The translations under genes and the position numbers were made by a program. The notes beneath the pieces were generated by a model. That model saw only the letters and a list, made by a program, of their open reading frames with translations. It had not been told where the DNA came from and ran no database searches. A stretch of DNA of 64,000 nucleotides from Anaeramoeba ignava (lineage: Eukaryota > Metamonada > Anaeramoebidae): positions 493,501-557,500 of the forward strand of contig JAPDFW010000060.1 of NCBI GenBank assembly GCA_028826165.1, given 5' to 3'. Shown here one piece after another: positions 1 to 13,213 of the stretch (within the stretch, counting starts at the first letter, position 1; every line of letters starts with the position of its first letter).

Positions 1-534
1 ATTTATAAATATAAATTGATTTATAAATATAAATTGATTGATGAATTGATTTATAAATATAAATATAAATTCATTCCTAAATATAAATTGATTGATGAAT
101 TTAAATTGATTGATAAATTGATTTATAAATATAAATTGATTGATGAATTGATTTATAAATATAAATATAAATTCATTCCTAAATATAAATTGATTGATGA
201 ATTGATTTATAAATATAAATTGATTCCTAAATATAAATTGATTTATGAATTGATTTATAAATATAAATATAAATATAAATATAAATTCATTCCTAAATTT
301 AAATTGATTGATGAATTCATTTATAAATTTAAATTGATTGATGAATTCATTTCTAAATTTAAATTGATTTATAAATTTAAATTGATTGATGAATTGATTT
401 ATAAATATAAATTTAAATTCATTTCTAAATATAAATTGATTGATGAATTCATTTCTAAATTTAAATTGATTGATGGATTGATTTATAAATTTATCCCTAT
501 TTTTCAAAAAAAAAAAATAATTTAAGTTGATTAC
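1..534. repeat. AT-rich tandem low-complexity tract, probably intronic
   Basis: The first 500 bases are imperfect tandem copies of short units such as AAATTGATTTATAAATAT and ATTGATGAA. A forward reading frame runs through them (16-525), but it only encodes a YKYKLIDE-like periodic peptide and is a by-product of the repeat. The tract lies directly after a plausible donor site (GT at 534-533, minus strand) of the exon at 535-655, so it is probably part of that gene's first intron, like the repeat-filled introns elsewhere in the window. The rest of that gene would lie before base 1. Confidence 0.6.
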
Positions 535-655
535 CAAAAGGAGTTGTGCAAATAGAAGTAATAATCCCAACTACAGAACCTGCTACTCCTTTTGAAATGT
601 GTTTTTTAATTTGTTGAACTTCAACTTTAATAATTTTTGCTTCTTTAATACTCAT
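535..655 (-). CDS. Probable mitochondrial carrier (SLC25) family protein, first exon only
   Basis: The minus strand encodes a 40-residue segment from an ATG at 655-653. It has a basic/helical N-terminus followed by HISKGVAGSVVGIITSICTT and then Pro-Phe. The pattern Gly-x-Ala-Gly, a hydrophobic helix and Thr-Pro-Phe matches the start of the first carrier repeat, where the family signature is Px[D/E]xx[K/R]. A donor (CTTTTG then GTAATC) falls exactly after Pro-Phe plus one base (G), so splicing could supply the expected acidic residue; read without splicing the next residue is Gly. Carriers of this family exchange metabolites across the inner membrane of mitochondria or related organelles. Only this exon is in the window, so the substrate cannot be told. 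An alternative is a short unspliced 52-residue ORF ending at 498. Confidence 0.45.
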
Positions 656-738
656 ATAAAAATGAAATCAAAAAGAAAAATGAAAAAAAAAAAGGAAAAA
701 AAAAAAGGATTTATTTTCATTTCAAAATTTTTAAAGAA

Positions 739-3700
739 TTATTTGCTAAATTGTAAAGATCTTGATAATTTGGGAATTTTGTTTTTAAACTTTTTATTAA
801 TTCAAATCCTTCTAAATTTTTGATTAAATTTTTGTTCTCTATTGATTTAATTAGAAAATTTATTTAGAAATTTGAAAAGGTTTTTATTATCATTTTTAAT
901 AATACCTTCATTATTAAAAGAAAGAACCCATAAAGTTCCACATCCAAAATATTGAATTTCTTCATTTTCAGAAAAATTTTTCATTGTTTGAATAACAACT
1001 TCAATTCCTTTTAATTCTTGAATTTTTGTTTGATATTCTTTTGTTTTGTTTTTATTTTATTTTATTTTGTTAATAAATTTTGTTTAAAATTTAAAGTTTA
1101 AAATTTACCATAATTATTAACTCCAATATTCCATAAACTCCCACATCCTTTCTTTTGAATATTTTGATAACTTTTAAATTCTTTCATTGCTTTAATAATT
1201 GTTTCAATTGCTTTCATTTCAACAATTAATTTAATGCTTTCTTTATTTTAATTTTGAATTTTTAATTTTGGGTTTTTTAATTTTGATTTTTGAATTTTAT
1301 TATTTACTTTCATCAAATGAATTATTCCATAAAATTCCACATCCACTATTTTGGATATTCTTGTTTGATGGGAAATTGTTCATTGCTTTAATAATTATTT
1401 GAATTGCTTTGATTTTAATATTTTCATTATTTTGAGTTTGATTTTCGTTTTCATTTATATTTTCGTTTTCATTTTCATAAATTTCAAATAAAATATTCCA
1501 TAAAATTCCACATCCATATTCTTGAATATTCTCATTTGATGAAAAATTATCCATTGCCTTAATAATCATTTCAATTCTATCTAATTTTTGGATTTCTTCT
1601 TGATTTTCTTTTTAATTTTTTTTTTTGGATTAATAATTTATATTTGGTTTGTTTTGATTTAATTTTGTTATTTTATTAAATACTTTTACTAAAAGACATA
1701 ATCCATAAAGATCTACATCCACTTTCTTGAATTTGTTGATTTTTTGGAAATTCTTTCATTCCTTGAATAACTATTTGAATTCCTTTCAATTCTCTTATTA
1801 TTTTTTGATTTTCTAATTTAAAAAATTTTTGAATTGTAAAAACTCTTTCCATTTGATAAAAAAAACAGAAAATAAATTGATATTTCTTACTTTTATTAAC
1901 TAAAATATTGCATAATATTCCACATCCATTTTCTTGAATTTTTTCATTTTTTGGAAAGTTTTTCATTAATGTAATAATTGTTTGAATTCCATTAATTTTC
2001 TCAATTTTTTCTTGATTTTCTATTTATATTTTTTTTTTGGATTAATAATTTTTCATTTTATAAAAGGAAAATCTTATTTAGTATTTTAATTTACTTTCTT
2101 CAACAACAATATTTCTTAATACTCCAGATCCAGTTATTTGAATAATTTCCTCTTTTGGAAATTTTATCATTGCTTGAATAATTGTTTTAATTCCATCCAA
2201 TTCTCCAATTATTTTTTTATTTACTATTTAATGTTTAAATTTTAATTTTTTAATTTATTATTAAATTTTAATTTTTTTTAATTTACTATCATTAACAGAA
2301 ATATTCCATAAAGCTCTTAATCCTTGATATTGAATATTTGGATTATTTTCAAATTTATTCATTGTTTGAATAATTGTTGAAATCCCATTAATTTTAGAAA
2401 TTTTTTCATTATTTTCTATTATTTTTTTTAAAGATAAAAAAATCAATTCCACTTTTTAAATTGTTTTATTTTTTAAGTTATTTTTTATTTACTTTCATTA
2501 AATGAAATATTCCAGAATGCTCCACATCCATTTTCTTGAATTTCTTCATTTTCTGGGAATTTATTCATTGCTGACATTATTGTTTCAACTCCTTTCACTT
2601 CTTTATTTTCTTTTAATTTTAATTTTGATTTTAATTTTGATTTTAATTTTAATTTTAATTTTGATTTTAATTTTAATTTTAATTTTAATTTTAATACTAA
2701 ATAAGATATTCATAAAAATCGCACATCCATTTTCTTGAATTTCTTCATTATTTATAAAAATTTCCATTGATTTTAGAACAATATCAATTCCATTACTTTC
2801 ATCAAAATGTTTTTGTTTTTCTTTTTTTTTGTGTTTATATGTAAATTAATATCTTTCTTTTTCTCATTTGTTTTTGATTTTTTTTAAAAAGATAACTCAC
2901 TTTCATTATTAAATGATAAAATATTCAATATTAATCCTAATCCATTTATTTGAATTCTTTCACTATTTGGAAAATTCTTCATTATTTGAATTATCATTTC
3001 TATTCCATTCAGTTCAGATATTTTGGTTCCATTTTCTGTTTTATTTTTATTTTTATTTTTCAGAAAAAGAAAATGTGCTTATTTGATAATTTCCAAATCT
3101 TTATTTACCTTCTTCATATGCAATGTTCATTAAAGCTCTACTTCCTTTTTCTTGAATTTGTTCATTTTTTGAAAAATTATTCATTGCTTGTAAAATTGTT
3201 TCAATTCCTTTCATTTCTCTAATTCTTATTTGATTTTCTAATTTGAATTTGATTTTGATTTTGAATTTGAATTTGGATTTGATTTTGAATTTGGTTTTGA
3301 TTTTGATTTTGATTTTGAATTTGAATTTGATTTTGATTTTGAATTTGATTTTGAATTTGATTTTGAATTTGAATTTGAATTTGATTTTAATTTTGATTTT
3401 GATTTTGAATTTGAATTTGAATTTGAATTTGATTTTGAATTTGAATTTGATTTTGATTTTAATTTTGAATTTGATTTTGATTTTGATTTTGATTTTGAAT
3501 TTTGGATTTGATTTTGATTTTGATTTTGATTTTGATTTTGATTTTGAATTTGAATTTGATTTTGAATTTGATTTTGATTTTGATTTTACTTTTATCAAAT
3601 GCAAGATTTGCTAATGCACTAAATCCTTGAAATTGTATTTCTACTCGATTTGAAAAATTATTCATTGCTTGTAAAATTGTTTCAATTCCTTTCATTTCTC

Positions 3701-6700
3701 CAATTCTTATTTGATTTTCTAATTTGAATTTGAATTTGAATTTGAATTTGAATTTGAATTTGAATTTGATTTTGAATTTGAATTTGATTTTGATTTTACT
3801 TTTATCAAATGCAAGATTTGCTAATGCTCTAAATCCTTGAAATTGTATTTCTACCCGATTTGAAAAATTATTCATTGCTTGTAAAATTGTTTCAATTCCT
3901 TTCATTTCTCCAATTCTTATTTGATTTTCTAATTTGATTTTGATTTTAAATTTGGATTTGAATTTGAATTTGAATTTGATTTTGATTTTGATTTTGATTT
4001 TGATTTTGATTTTGAATTTGATTTTGATTTTCATTTTGATTTTTCTTTTTTTTTTAAATTACCTTTGCTATTAAATCCAATATTAGATAAACATAAACAT
4101 CCTTGATATTGAATTTCCATTCTATCTAAAAATCTATTCATTGTTTCAATAACTCTTTCGATCCCTTTTAATTCAAATATTTCTTTTCGATATTCTTTGA
4201 TTTTTAATTTCAATATCATAATTTAGTTTTGGATTTTCTATTTTTAGATTTTTTTTTTGTTAGTTTTACCCTCATCATCTCCAATAACACTTAAAATTGC
4301 ACACCCATTTTCTTGAATAATTGGATTATCCACAAATTTATTCATTACTTTAATAACTATTCCAATTTCTTTCATTTTTATAATACCAAGGTCATTTTCT
4401 TGTTCTTGTTCACTTTCTTTTTCAAAAAAAAAAACAAACAAATTTAATTTTTGGATAAGTTTTGAAAATAATTTAGATTTACCTTTAAATCTTAATAAAT
4501 TTAATGAAACATTCCTTAATACTCCACACGCTCTTTCTTGGATATATACATTTTCTGAAAAATTATTCATCATTTTTATAAGAATTTCAATTCCTTTCAT
4601 GTTTCTAATTTCTTTCTGAATTTCTTTTTTGATTTGTGAATTTTTAAGTTTTTAATCTTGAATTTTTAAATTTTTTCATCTTTACCTTGTTCATTAAATG
4701 AGAGAATTGTTAATAATTCACATCCTTTTCCTTGAATTTTCCCATCATTTTCAAATTTAATCATTATCTTAAAAATTGTTTCAATTCCTTTCAATTCAAA
4801 TATTTCTTTTTTATTTTCTTGTTTTGTTTTGTTTTGTTTTGTTTTGTTTTTCAACAATTAAATTGAATTAAATTTTGTAATTTCTTTTTTTTCATTATAA
4901 ATACGTTTATTCTGAAATGAAATGTTCAATAAAGCTCCAAATGCTTTTTTTGAAATTTCTTTATTCTCAGAAAAATTATTCATTGCTTTAATGATTGTTT
5001 CAATTCCTTTAGAATCTCTAATTTCATTTTGTTTCTCTGATTTTCATTTTGATTATTTTAGAATAATTTCATTATTATTTATTTTTATTTAATTTACTGT
5101 TATTAAATGCAATATTTCTTAAAAATTCGCATCCTTTATATAAAATATTCTGATTGGATGAAGATTTCTTCATTGTTTCGATAATGATTTTTTCGATTTC
5201 TTGATCTTCAAAAAATTCTGAATTTTTTAAATTTTAAATTTTAAATTTTAAATTTTTATTTTTGATTTTGAACAAAATTACCTTTGTTTTCATGAGAAAT
5301 ACTTGCTAAAATACAAAATCCATTTTCTTGTATTTCTTGATTATTTGGAAATTTATCCATTGACATTATTATTGTTTCAACTCCTTTTAATCTCAAAATT
5401 TCTTTTTGATTTTCTTTTAAATTATATAAATTTTCGTTATTAATTTCCTAAATTTATTTTTCTGGTTTTAGTTTTATTATTTTTTTTACTAATATTGAGA
5501 GAAGAAATACTCAATAAAGCTCCACATCCTTGGGATTGAATTTCTTGATTATTTGGGAAATTTTCCATTGCTGTTAGAATTGTTTCAATTCCTTCCAATT
5601 TTCTTATTTTTTGTTGGTTTTCTTTTAAATTATATAAATTTCCATTATTAATTCTCTAAATTTATATTGTTTTCTTTTTCAATTAATTTTTTTTACTAAT
5701 ATTGAGAGAAGAAATACTCAATAAAGCTCCACATCCTTGGGATTGAATTTCTTGATTATTTGGGAAATTTTTCATTGTTGTTAAAATTGTTTCAATTCCT
5801 TCCAATTCTCCAATTTTTTTTTGGTTTTCTTTTAAATTATATAAATTTCCATTATTAATTTCCTAAATTTATTATTTTGTTTTCCCAATTTTTTTTATAC
5901 CTTCATTATTTGAAGAAATATTTAATAAAGCTCCACATCCTTGGGATTGAATTTCTTGATTATTTGGAAAATTATTCATTAATTTAATAATTAATTCAAT
6001 TCCTTTCAATTCTCCAATTTTTTTTTTGTTTTCTTTTAAATTATATAAATTTCCATTATTAATTTCCTAAATTTATTATTTTGTTTTCCAATTTTTTTTT
6101 ATACCTTTATTATTTAAAGAAATATTTATTAAAACTTCACTTCCTTGATACTGAATTTCTTGATTATTTGGAAAATTATCCATTAATTTAATAATTAATT
6201 CAATTCCTTTCAATTCTCCAATTTTTTTTTGATTTTCTTTTAAATTATATAAATTTCCATTATTAATTTCCTAAATTTATTATTTTGTTTTCCAATTTTT
6301 TTTTATACCTTCATTATTTAAAGAAATATTTAATAAAGCTCCACATCCATAATACTCAATCAGTTGATTATTTGGAAAACTGTTCATTAATTGGATAATT
6401 ATTTCAATTCCTTCTAATTTTCCAATTTCTTTTTGGTTTTCTAATTTTTTTTTTTTTGAAAATATGAATTAATTTCAAAATGTGGAATTTGAATTTGATT
6501 TGCGTTTTTTTTACTTTCATTATTAAAAGCAAGATTTAATAAAGCTCCACATCCATTTTCTTGAATTAGTTGATTATTTGGAAAATTGATCATTGCTTTT
6601 AAAATTAATTTAATTCCTTCTAAATTCCCAATTTTTCTTTGGTTTGCTAAATTTTTTTTTTTTGAAAATATGAATTAATTTCAATCTAAATTTTGATTTA

Positions 6701-9700
6701 ATTTAATTTGTATTTTTTTTACTTTCATTATTAAAAGCAAGATTTAATAAAGCTCCACATCCATTTTCTTGAATTTCTTGATTATTTGGAAAATTGATCA
6801 TTGATATAATAATTGTTTCGATTGCTTTTAATTTGCTAATCTTTTTTTGATTTTCTATTTTTTTCTTTCAGTATTTTATAATTAAATAATAACAAAAAAA
6901 ACATTTTTTTACCTTCTTCAAATGAAATATTTAATATAACTCGACATCCATAAAATTGAATTTCTTCATTATTTAAGGAATTATTCATTGTATCAAGAAT
7001 TGTTTGAAGTTTTTCTGTTTCTGAAAATATAATTTGAAATTCTTTCATTTCCATAAATAAATAAATAAATAAAAACAGATTAAATTCGTAAAATAATCTT
7101 CATAATAAAATGATTTTGATTTTGATTTTGATTTATTTTACCATTTGAAAGTGTTATATTTCCCAAAGTATATAATCCTTGTGATTGGATATATTTTATA
7201 TTTGGAAAATTCGATAATAGTCTTATTACTATATCAATTCCATTTGATTTTTGGATTTCAATTCTATTTGCTAATTTTATTATTTTTAATTTTGAATTTC
7301 ATTTTGAATTTCATTTTGTATTTGATTTTTGATAATTTACTTTCACTAATAGCCATGTTTGCTAAAGCTCCACATCCATAAAACTGAATTTCTTCATTAT
7401 TTGGGAAATTTTCCATTGCTTCAATAATATCATCAAATGCTCTTAATTTCCGAATTTGAGATAGATTTTCTATTTTTTGATTTTTTGATTTTTTGATTTT
7501 TTGATTTTTTGATTTTTTGATTTTTTGATTTTTTGATTTTTTAAAATAATACTTTTATTATTAAAAGCAAGATTTCCTAAAATACCAGCTCCTCTGTATT
7601 GAATAATTTGATGATCTTTGAATTTATTCATTACTTGTTGAACTTTTTTAATTCCATCCAATTTGTCAATTTCTTTTTTACTTTCTTTTGATTTAATTTA
7701 ATTTAATTTAATTTGATTTAATTTGATTTTGATTTGATTTTGATTTAATTTAATTTGATTTTGATTTGATTTGATTTTGATTTTATTTGATTTTATTTAA
7801 TTTAATTTGATTTAATTTGATTTAATTTTGATACCATAATGAACTGAAAGAGATAATAAAGCACCAAGTGCATATTCTTGAACAATTGAGTTAAAAGAAA
7901 AATCATCCATTTCTTTCATAATAATTTCAATTCCATTTAGTTTTAGTATTTCATTTTGATTTTCTGTTTATTTTTAATATGTAAAAAAAAAATTTAAGAA
8001 TAAATTCTTTTGGGTTTATTATTTTTACTATTTTTTTTTTGATTAATTACGATTATTATTTTCAGCAATATTCATCAGTGCATAGCATCCTTTCCATTGA
8101 ATATCTTGACTATTAGGGAAATTCTTCATTGATCTGATAATGAGTTCAATTCCTTTTAATTCACGAATTTCATCTTGACTTTCTGTAAAATACACAAAAA
8201 AAAAAGTATATTAAAGATAAAATTACAATTATATTATAATATCAAAATGAAAAACATCTTCATTTTATTTACCATAATCAAAAGCAATATTCAATAAAGC
8301 ATCGCAACCTTTCTTCTGTATATTTTGGTTATTTGAAAAATTGTTCATTGATTTAATTATAGTTTCTATTCCTTTCAAATCTCGAATCTTTTTTTGATTT
8401 CCTTTATTATTATTATTGATTATTGATTATTGATTATTGATTAAAAAACTTTGTTTTTTCTTTTTGTTTTTCTTTCTTTGTAATGTAATATTTGAAATTT
8501 TTGATTTACGGTTATTTTGATTACTAATTTCAACCAAAGAATGAAGTCCCATAAGTTGAATTTTTTCATTAAATGGGAAATTATTTAATGCCTTAAGGAT
8601 AAGTTGAATTCCATCCAAATTTCCAATTTGAGTTTGATTTTCTATTTATTTTTTAGTTTATTATTTAGTTTTTCTATTTTTTTAGTTTTTATGAATTTTA
8701 TTATACCAATATTGCCAGTAGATAAATGTAGCAACGTTATACATCCATATTCCTGAATTCTTTTACTATTTGGAAACTTTTTCATCGCTTCAATTACTGG
8801 TTTAATTCCATCCAATTTTCTCATTTCAATCCGATTTTCTGTTTTTATTTTTTTTGAAAAATTGTTTGAATTATTATTATCATTTCAAAAAAAAAATTAT
8901 GTTCAATAAATTCTAGAAATTTGTTCTTACGATTATTTTCTGCTAGACTCAATATAAACCTGGATCCATATAGTTGAATTTTCTTATTATTAGGAAAATT
9001 ATTGATTGACTGAATAACTGGTGTAATCCCTTTCAGGTTTTTAATTTCGATTTTATTTTCTATTTTTTTTTTGTTTTTATAATATGAGTTATAAATTAAA
9101 ATTTGCCAGGAAATGTTTTCTTTTCTTTTCTTTTCTTTTCTTTTCCTCCAAATACCATGATTATTTAAGCAATTATTTATCAAAATTAAAAGTGATTTTG
9201 ATTGAATATTTTCATTATTAGGGAAATTTATTAATAATTTAAGGATTGTCTCGAATCCTCTTAATTCACGAAATTGTACAGGAAGTACTATTTTTCAATT
9301 TATTATTATTTATTATTTATTATTTATTATTTTTTATTAATGGTAAAAAATTACAATTTTCATCATAAAAACTATTTATTAAAAAATCACATCCATCAAT
9401 CTGAATTTTTTCATTATTTGGGAAAGTATTCATTGATTTAATGACTGATTCCATCCCTTGATTATTTATGGCTTCAGTTTTATTTTCTGGTTTATTTCAG
9501 TTTATTTCAATTAAATCTAAATAATCAAACAATTTCTTTTTCTTTTTCTTTTTCTTTTTTTTTTTTTTACCTTGATTATTGTAAACGAGATGTGACATCA
9601 ACTCAACTCCAATTTTTTGGATATTTTGATTATATATTGAATTATTTAATGTTTTAAGAATTAATGGAATTCCTTCTAATTTTCGAATTTGATTTTGGAT

Positions 9701-12700
9701 TTCTTATTTTATTTTCAATAAGGAAAAAAAAAATTTTCTTCTTCAATTTCAATTTTAATTTTAATTTACCAAAATTTTGATAAGTAATAACTATTAAAAT
9801 CTTAAAAACTTGATCAATTAATGTTTGATTGTTAGGAAAATTCTTTAATATTCTCAAAACTTTTTGAGATCCATTAAGTCTTGTAAATTCATCTTGATTT
9901 TCTAGTAATGCAAAAAAAAAAGGATATTATTTATTATTTATTTTGATATTTTGATATTTACCTTTAATATGTGAAATAATATGATATAAAGCTCCACATC
10001 CTTTGAATTGAATATTTTCATCTAATTCAAATTCATCTATAGCTTTAAATATTGCTAAAATTCCGTTCATTCTCCTAATTTCATTTTTGTTTTCTTTATT
10101 TTTATTGAAATTTAAATTGATTTAAATTTTCAAAACTATTTCCTCATTTTTTTTTTTCAAAAATACCTTCATTATCAATAGCAAAATTCCAAAAAGCTCC
10201 ACATCCATATTCTTGTACTTGTTGAAAATTTTGGTGAGTATTCATTGCTGTGACAATCTTTGGGATTGCATTCAATTTTCTAACTAAAAGTTGTGTATCT
10301 TTATTAAATGTAAATTTGTTTAATAAATGCAAATTTGTTTAATAATTGCGAATTTAATCACTTTTGTTATAAGGAGTGATATTTAACAAAGAATTGAGTG
10401 CTCTTGATTGAATAACTTCATTGTTTCGGAAATTATCCATTGCTTTAGTTATTTGTTCAATTCCTCCCAGTTTTCCAATTAAATTTTGATTTTCTATTAA
10501 TGGTTATGGATTAATCAAATTGGAAGAAGTAAAAGAAAAACGAAAAACCTTATTTTTTATTTTGTTTATAATTTACCCAAATTTTCAGCTCCAAGATTCA
10601 AAATTGCCATAAGTGATACTTTTTGGAGATTTTCATTGTTTGGGAAATTAGTCATTGATCTGATTATTGGTTCAATTCCTTTGAATTTTCGAATCTCATC
10701 TTGTGGTTCTTTTTTTGTTTTGTTTTGTTTTGTTTTTTTGTGAATTTTTAATTTGTTATTTTTTTAAACAAATCACCTTTTTCATTAGCAAGTAATCCTA
10801 GAATTTGACAAGAATATATTTGAATACTTGGTTTACTTGGGTGATTATTCAATGCTCTGACAATTGGTTCAATTCCTTTCAATCTAAAAATTTCTTTGGA
10901 GTTTTCTGTTGTTGTTTTTTTATTGCAATTAATTTAATTATGAAATTGTCTTGTTTTAAATACCTTTATTCCCAAAAATAAGATGTAATAAACAAAATAT
11001 TCCATTTTGTTGAAGTATTTGATTATTTGGGAAATTATTCAATGCTTTTATAATAATCTCAATTCCATTTAATCCTATAACTTGATGATGAGTTTGATTT
11101 ACTTTGTTTTGTTTTTTGAATTTCAATTTGTTTGTTTTTTTTTTTAGAAAAGGAAGATTATCAACAATAACCATTATATATTATTCATTTTTTGATTAAA
11201 TCAATTTACTTTGTGGAGTAATATATATTGATAATATTTCCATTCCAAAATCTTGAATAAGTTCAGTCATTGAAAATTTTGACATTGCTCTAATTACTGC
11301 TTCAATTCCGTTTAATTTTTCTACTTCCACTTGATTTTCTGAAATTGTTTTTTTTTTTTTTTTGGAATGAATAAAAAAATTTTTTTTTGATTTTTTTGGA
11401 ATGAATAATTTTTACCTTTAAGAGAAGAAATAGTGGCTAAAGATCCACATCCAACAAATTGAACTTCATCATTATTTGGGAAATTATTCATTGCCTTGAT
11501 TATTGGTAGAATTCCATTCAATTTTGGAATTTTGATTTTATTTTCTATTTATTTAATTTTTGAAGAAATTTGAAATTTAAAATTGATTTGATTTGATTTA
11601 ATTTAATTTTTAATTTGATTTAATTTGATTTGATTTGATTTTTACGAGAATCAATAGCAAGATTTCCCAAAGCACGACATCCATAAATTTGGATATTTAA
11701 ATGATTTGGAAAAGTATTTATTGCTTTCAAAATTATTTCAATTCCTCCAAGTCTTCCAATTTCACTTAGAATTTCTTATTTTATTTCAAATTTTATTAAA
11801 TTGTATAAATAAATTGATTTCTTTTTTAAGAAAATTATTTATTCATTCATTCATTCATTCATTCATTCGTTTGTTTTTACCTTTATTATGAAAAGAAGAA
11901 GCCCATAATGCAGTACATCCTTTTTGTTGAATATCTGAATAACTTAAGAAATTATTCATTGCTTTTAAAATTGTTTCTATTCCTCCAAGTCTTTTAATTT
12001 CATTTTGATTTTCTGTTTGATGATCTTATTAATTATATTATATTAATTTTTTTCTTTTCGAAATTTTTGGATTTTGGAAATTTTACTTTCATCATTTTGC
12101 AAAATATCTATTAAAAAATCTAAACTTTGAGATTGGGCATCTGGATCATTTGAAAAAAAATTCATTTCCTGAATAATTTCTTGAATTTGGTTTATTTCTT
12201 GATATTGGGATTGATCTAGAACTGAATAATAATTTTAGATTTTTAGATTTTTATATTTTTAGATTTTTAGATTTTTAGATTTTTAGATTTTTAGATTTTT
12301 AGATTTTTACAATAATTTGTTTCATTCATTCCTTGATAACCCATAATATCATTTAAAGGATTAAATATATTTTGTTCTTGAGGAAAAACTAAGGAAAGGA
12401 AAAGAGAAAATTATTTCAATAATAAGTAATTGATTGAAAAAAATTTACATTCAATAAAATTTGGTTGGCTTGAACTTAATTGATTTAAATTTGGTTGTTG
12501 ATTTAAATTTGATTGTTGATTTAAATTTGGTTGATTTAAATTTGGTTGATTTAAACTTGTTTGATGATTTAAATTTGTTTGTTGATTTAAATTTGGTTGT
12601 TGATTTAAATTTGTTTGTTGATTTAAATTTGGTTGTTGGTTTAAATTTGGTTGGGAGAGACTCTGTAAAAGAATTTGTAAAAGTTCTTCATCTGATAATT

Positions 12701-12710
12701 TTTTCGACAT
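739..12710 (-). CDS. Giant armadillo-like repeat protein, about 53 repeats, one repeat per exon
   Basis: The start is ATG at 12710; exon 1 (12710-12449) encodes MSKKLSDEELLQILLQSLSQ and a Gln/Asn/Pro/Leu run. A short exon follows (12388-12311), then about 51 small exons. Almost every one encodes one 42-46 residue unit with consensus ENQ-x-I-x-x-L-x-G-I-x-x-I-I-x-A-M-x-N-F-x-N-N-x-x-I-Q-x-x-G-C-x-A-L-x-N-I-S, an armadillo/HEAT-type two- to three-helix repeat. Exons checked base by base (for example 12221-12087 and 12012-11881) are phase 1 at both ends and 3n long. Repeat centres (kb): 12.15, 11.95, 11.71, 11.48, 11.28, 11.04, 10.84, 10.65, 10.43, 10.24, 10.03, 9.84, 9.64, 9.42, 9.23, 9.0, 8.78, 8.58, 8.34, 8.12, 7.9, 7.62, 7.4, 7.2, 6.97, 6.79, 6.58, 6.38, 6.17, 5.97, 5.76, 5.56, 5.35, 5.16, 4.97, 4.75, 4.55, 4.34, 4.13, 3.87, 3.66, 3.17, 2.97, 2.76, 2.56, 2.35, 2.16, 1.96, 1.75, 1.54 plus 1.37 (two repeats in one exon), 1.18, 0.97, 0.80. 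The last exon carries half a repeat and stops at 741-739. The product should be roughly 2,300-2,500 residues, an extended scaffold. No catalytic domain is visible and the partner is unknown. The fold family is confident; individual exon edges are less so. Confidence 0.8.
3241..3589 (-). repeat. Hexamer-repeat intron of the armadillo gene
   Basis: This is about 350 bases of TTTGAA/TTTGAT/TTTAAT hexamers (plus strand) between two repeat exons. Shorter versions fill the neighbouring introns at about 3718-3796 and 3934-4050. The tract has no stop in several frames on both strands, so long KIKFKF-type ORFs run through it and even join the exons; these are not evidence of coding. Splice sites at both ends fit the phase-1 pattern of the gene. 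Confidence 0.75.
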
Positions 12711-13213
12711 TTTAATTAAATTTTTATTGAAAATTTTTTGTTATTATTATTATTGTTGTTATTATTAAAATTAAATGAGTGAAGTTTAAAAAAAGATTTT
12801 GTAATTGAGAATTTTATTTTGTTTAAAAAGAAAAGAAAAGAAAAGAAAAGAAAAATGAAATTCAAAAACAGAATTTTTTTTTGGTTTTTTTTTATTTTTT
12901 TTTTTTGAAGTATTTAAAAGAATTTTGCTTTCGTGAAATTGATCAGAAAAGAAAATAAAAGAAAAAGAAAAGAAAAGAAAAGAAAAAAAGAAAAAAAAAG
13001 AAAAAAGAAAAAGAAAAAAGAAAAAAGAAAAGAAAAAGAAAAATTTTTTCAAATTGAAATAAGAATTTCAACAAAATTACTAAAATAACAAATGAAATTT
13101 ATATAAATAAACGAAAATAAAATGGTACTCTTTTTTGTTTTCTTTGAGAAATCTATTTTTAATTGATTATTTTTAATTGATTCTTTTTAATTTTTTGTTT
13201 TGATTGATTATTT
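12711..13213. repeat. Intergenic region with purine tract
   Basis: This lies between the start of the armadillo gene and the end of the WDR44-like gene, both on the minus strand, so it should hold the armadillo promoter. About 12825-13045 is an almost pure A/G tract on the plus strand built from AAAAG units. No other gene is seen. Confidence 0.6.

Noticed and set aside
16-525. Long YKYKLIDE open frame
   Set aside because: It is periodic low-complexity with no normal protein sequence, and probably lies inside an intron.
3459-4034. Minus frame joining two armadillo exons with KIKFKF linkers as one exon
   Set aside because: The linkers are hexamer introns that happen to be open; splice sites fit the phase-1 pattern of all other units.
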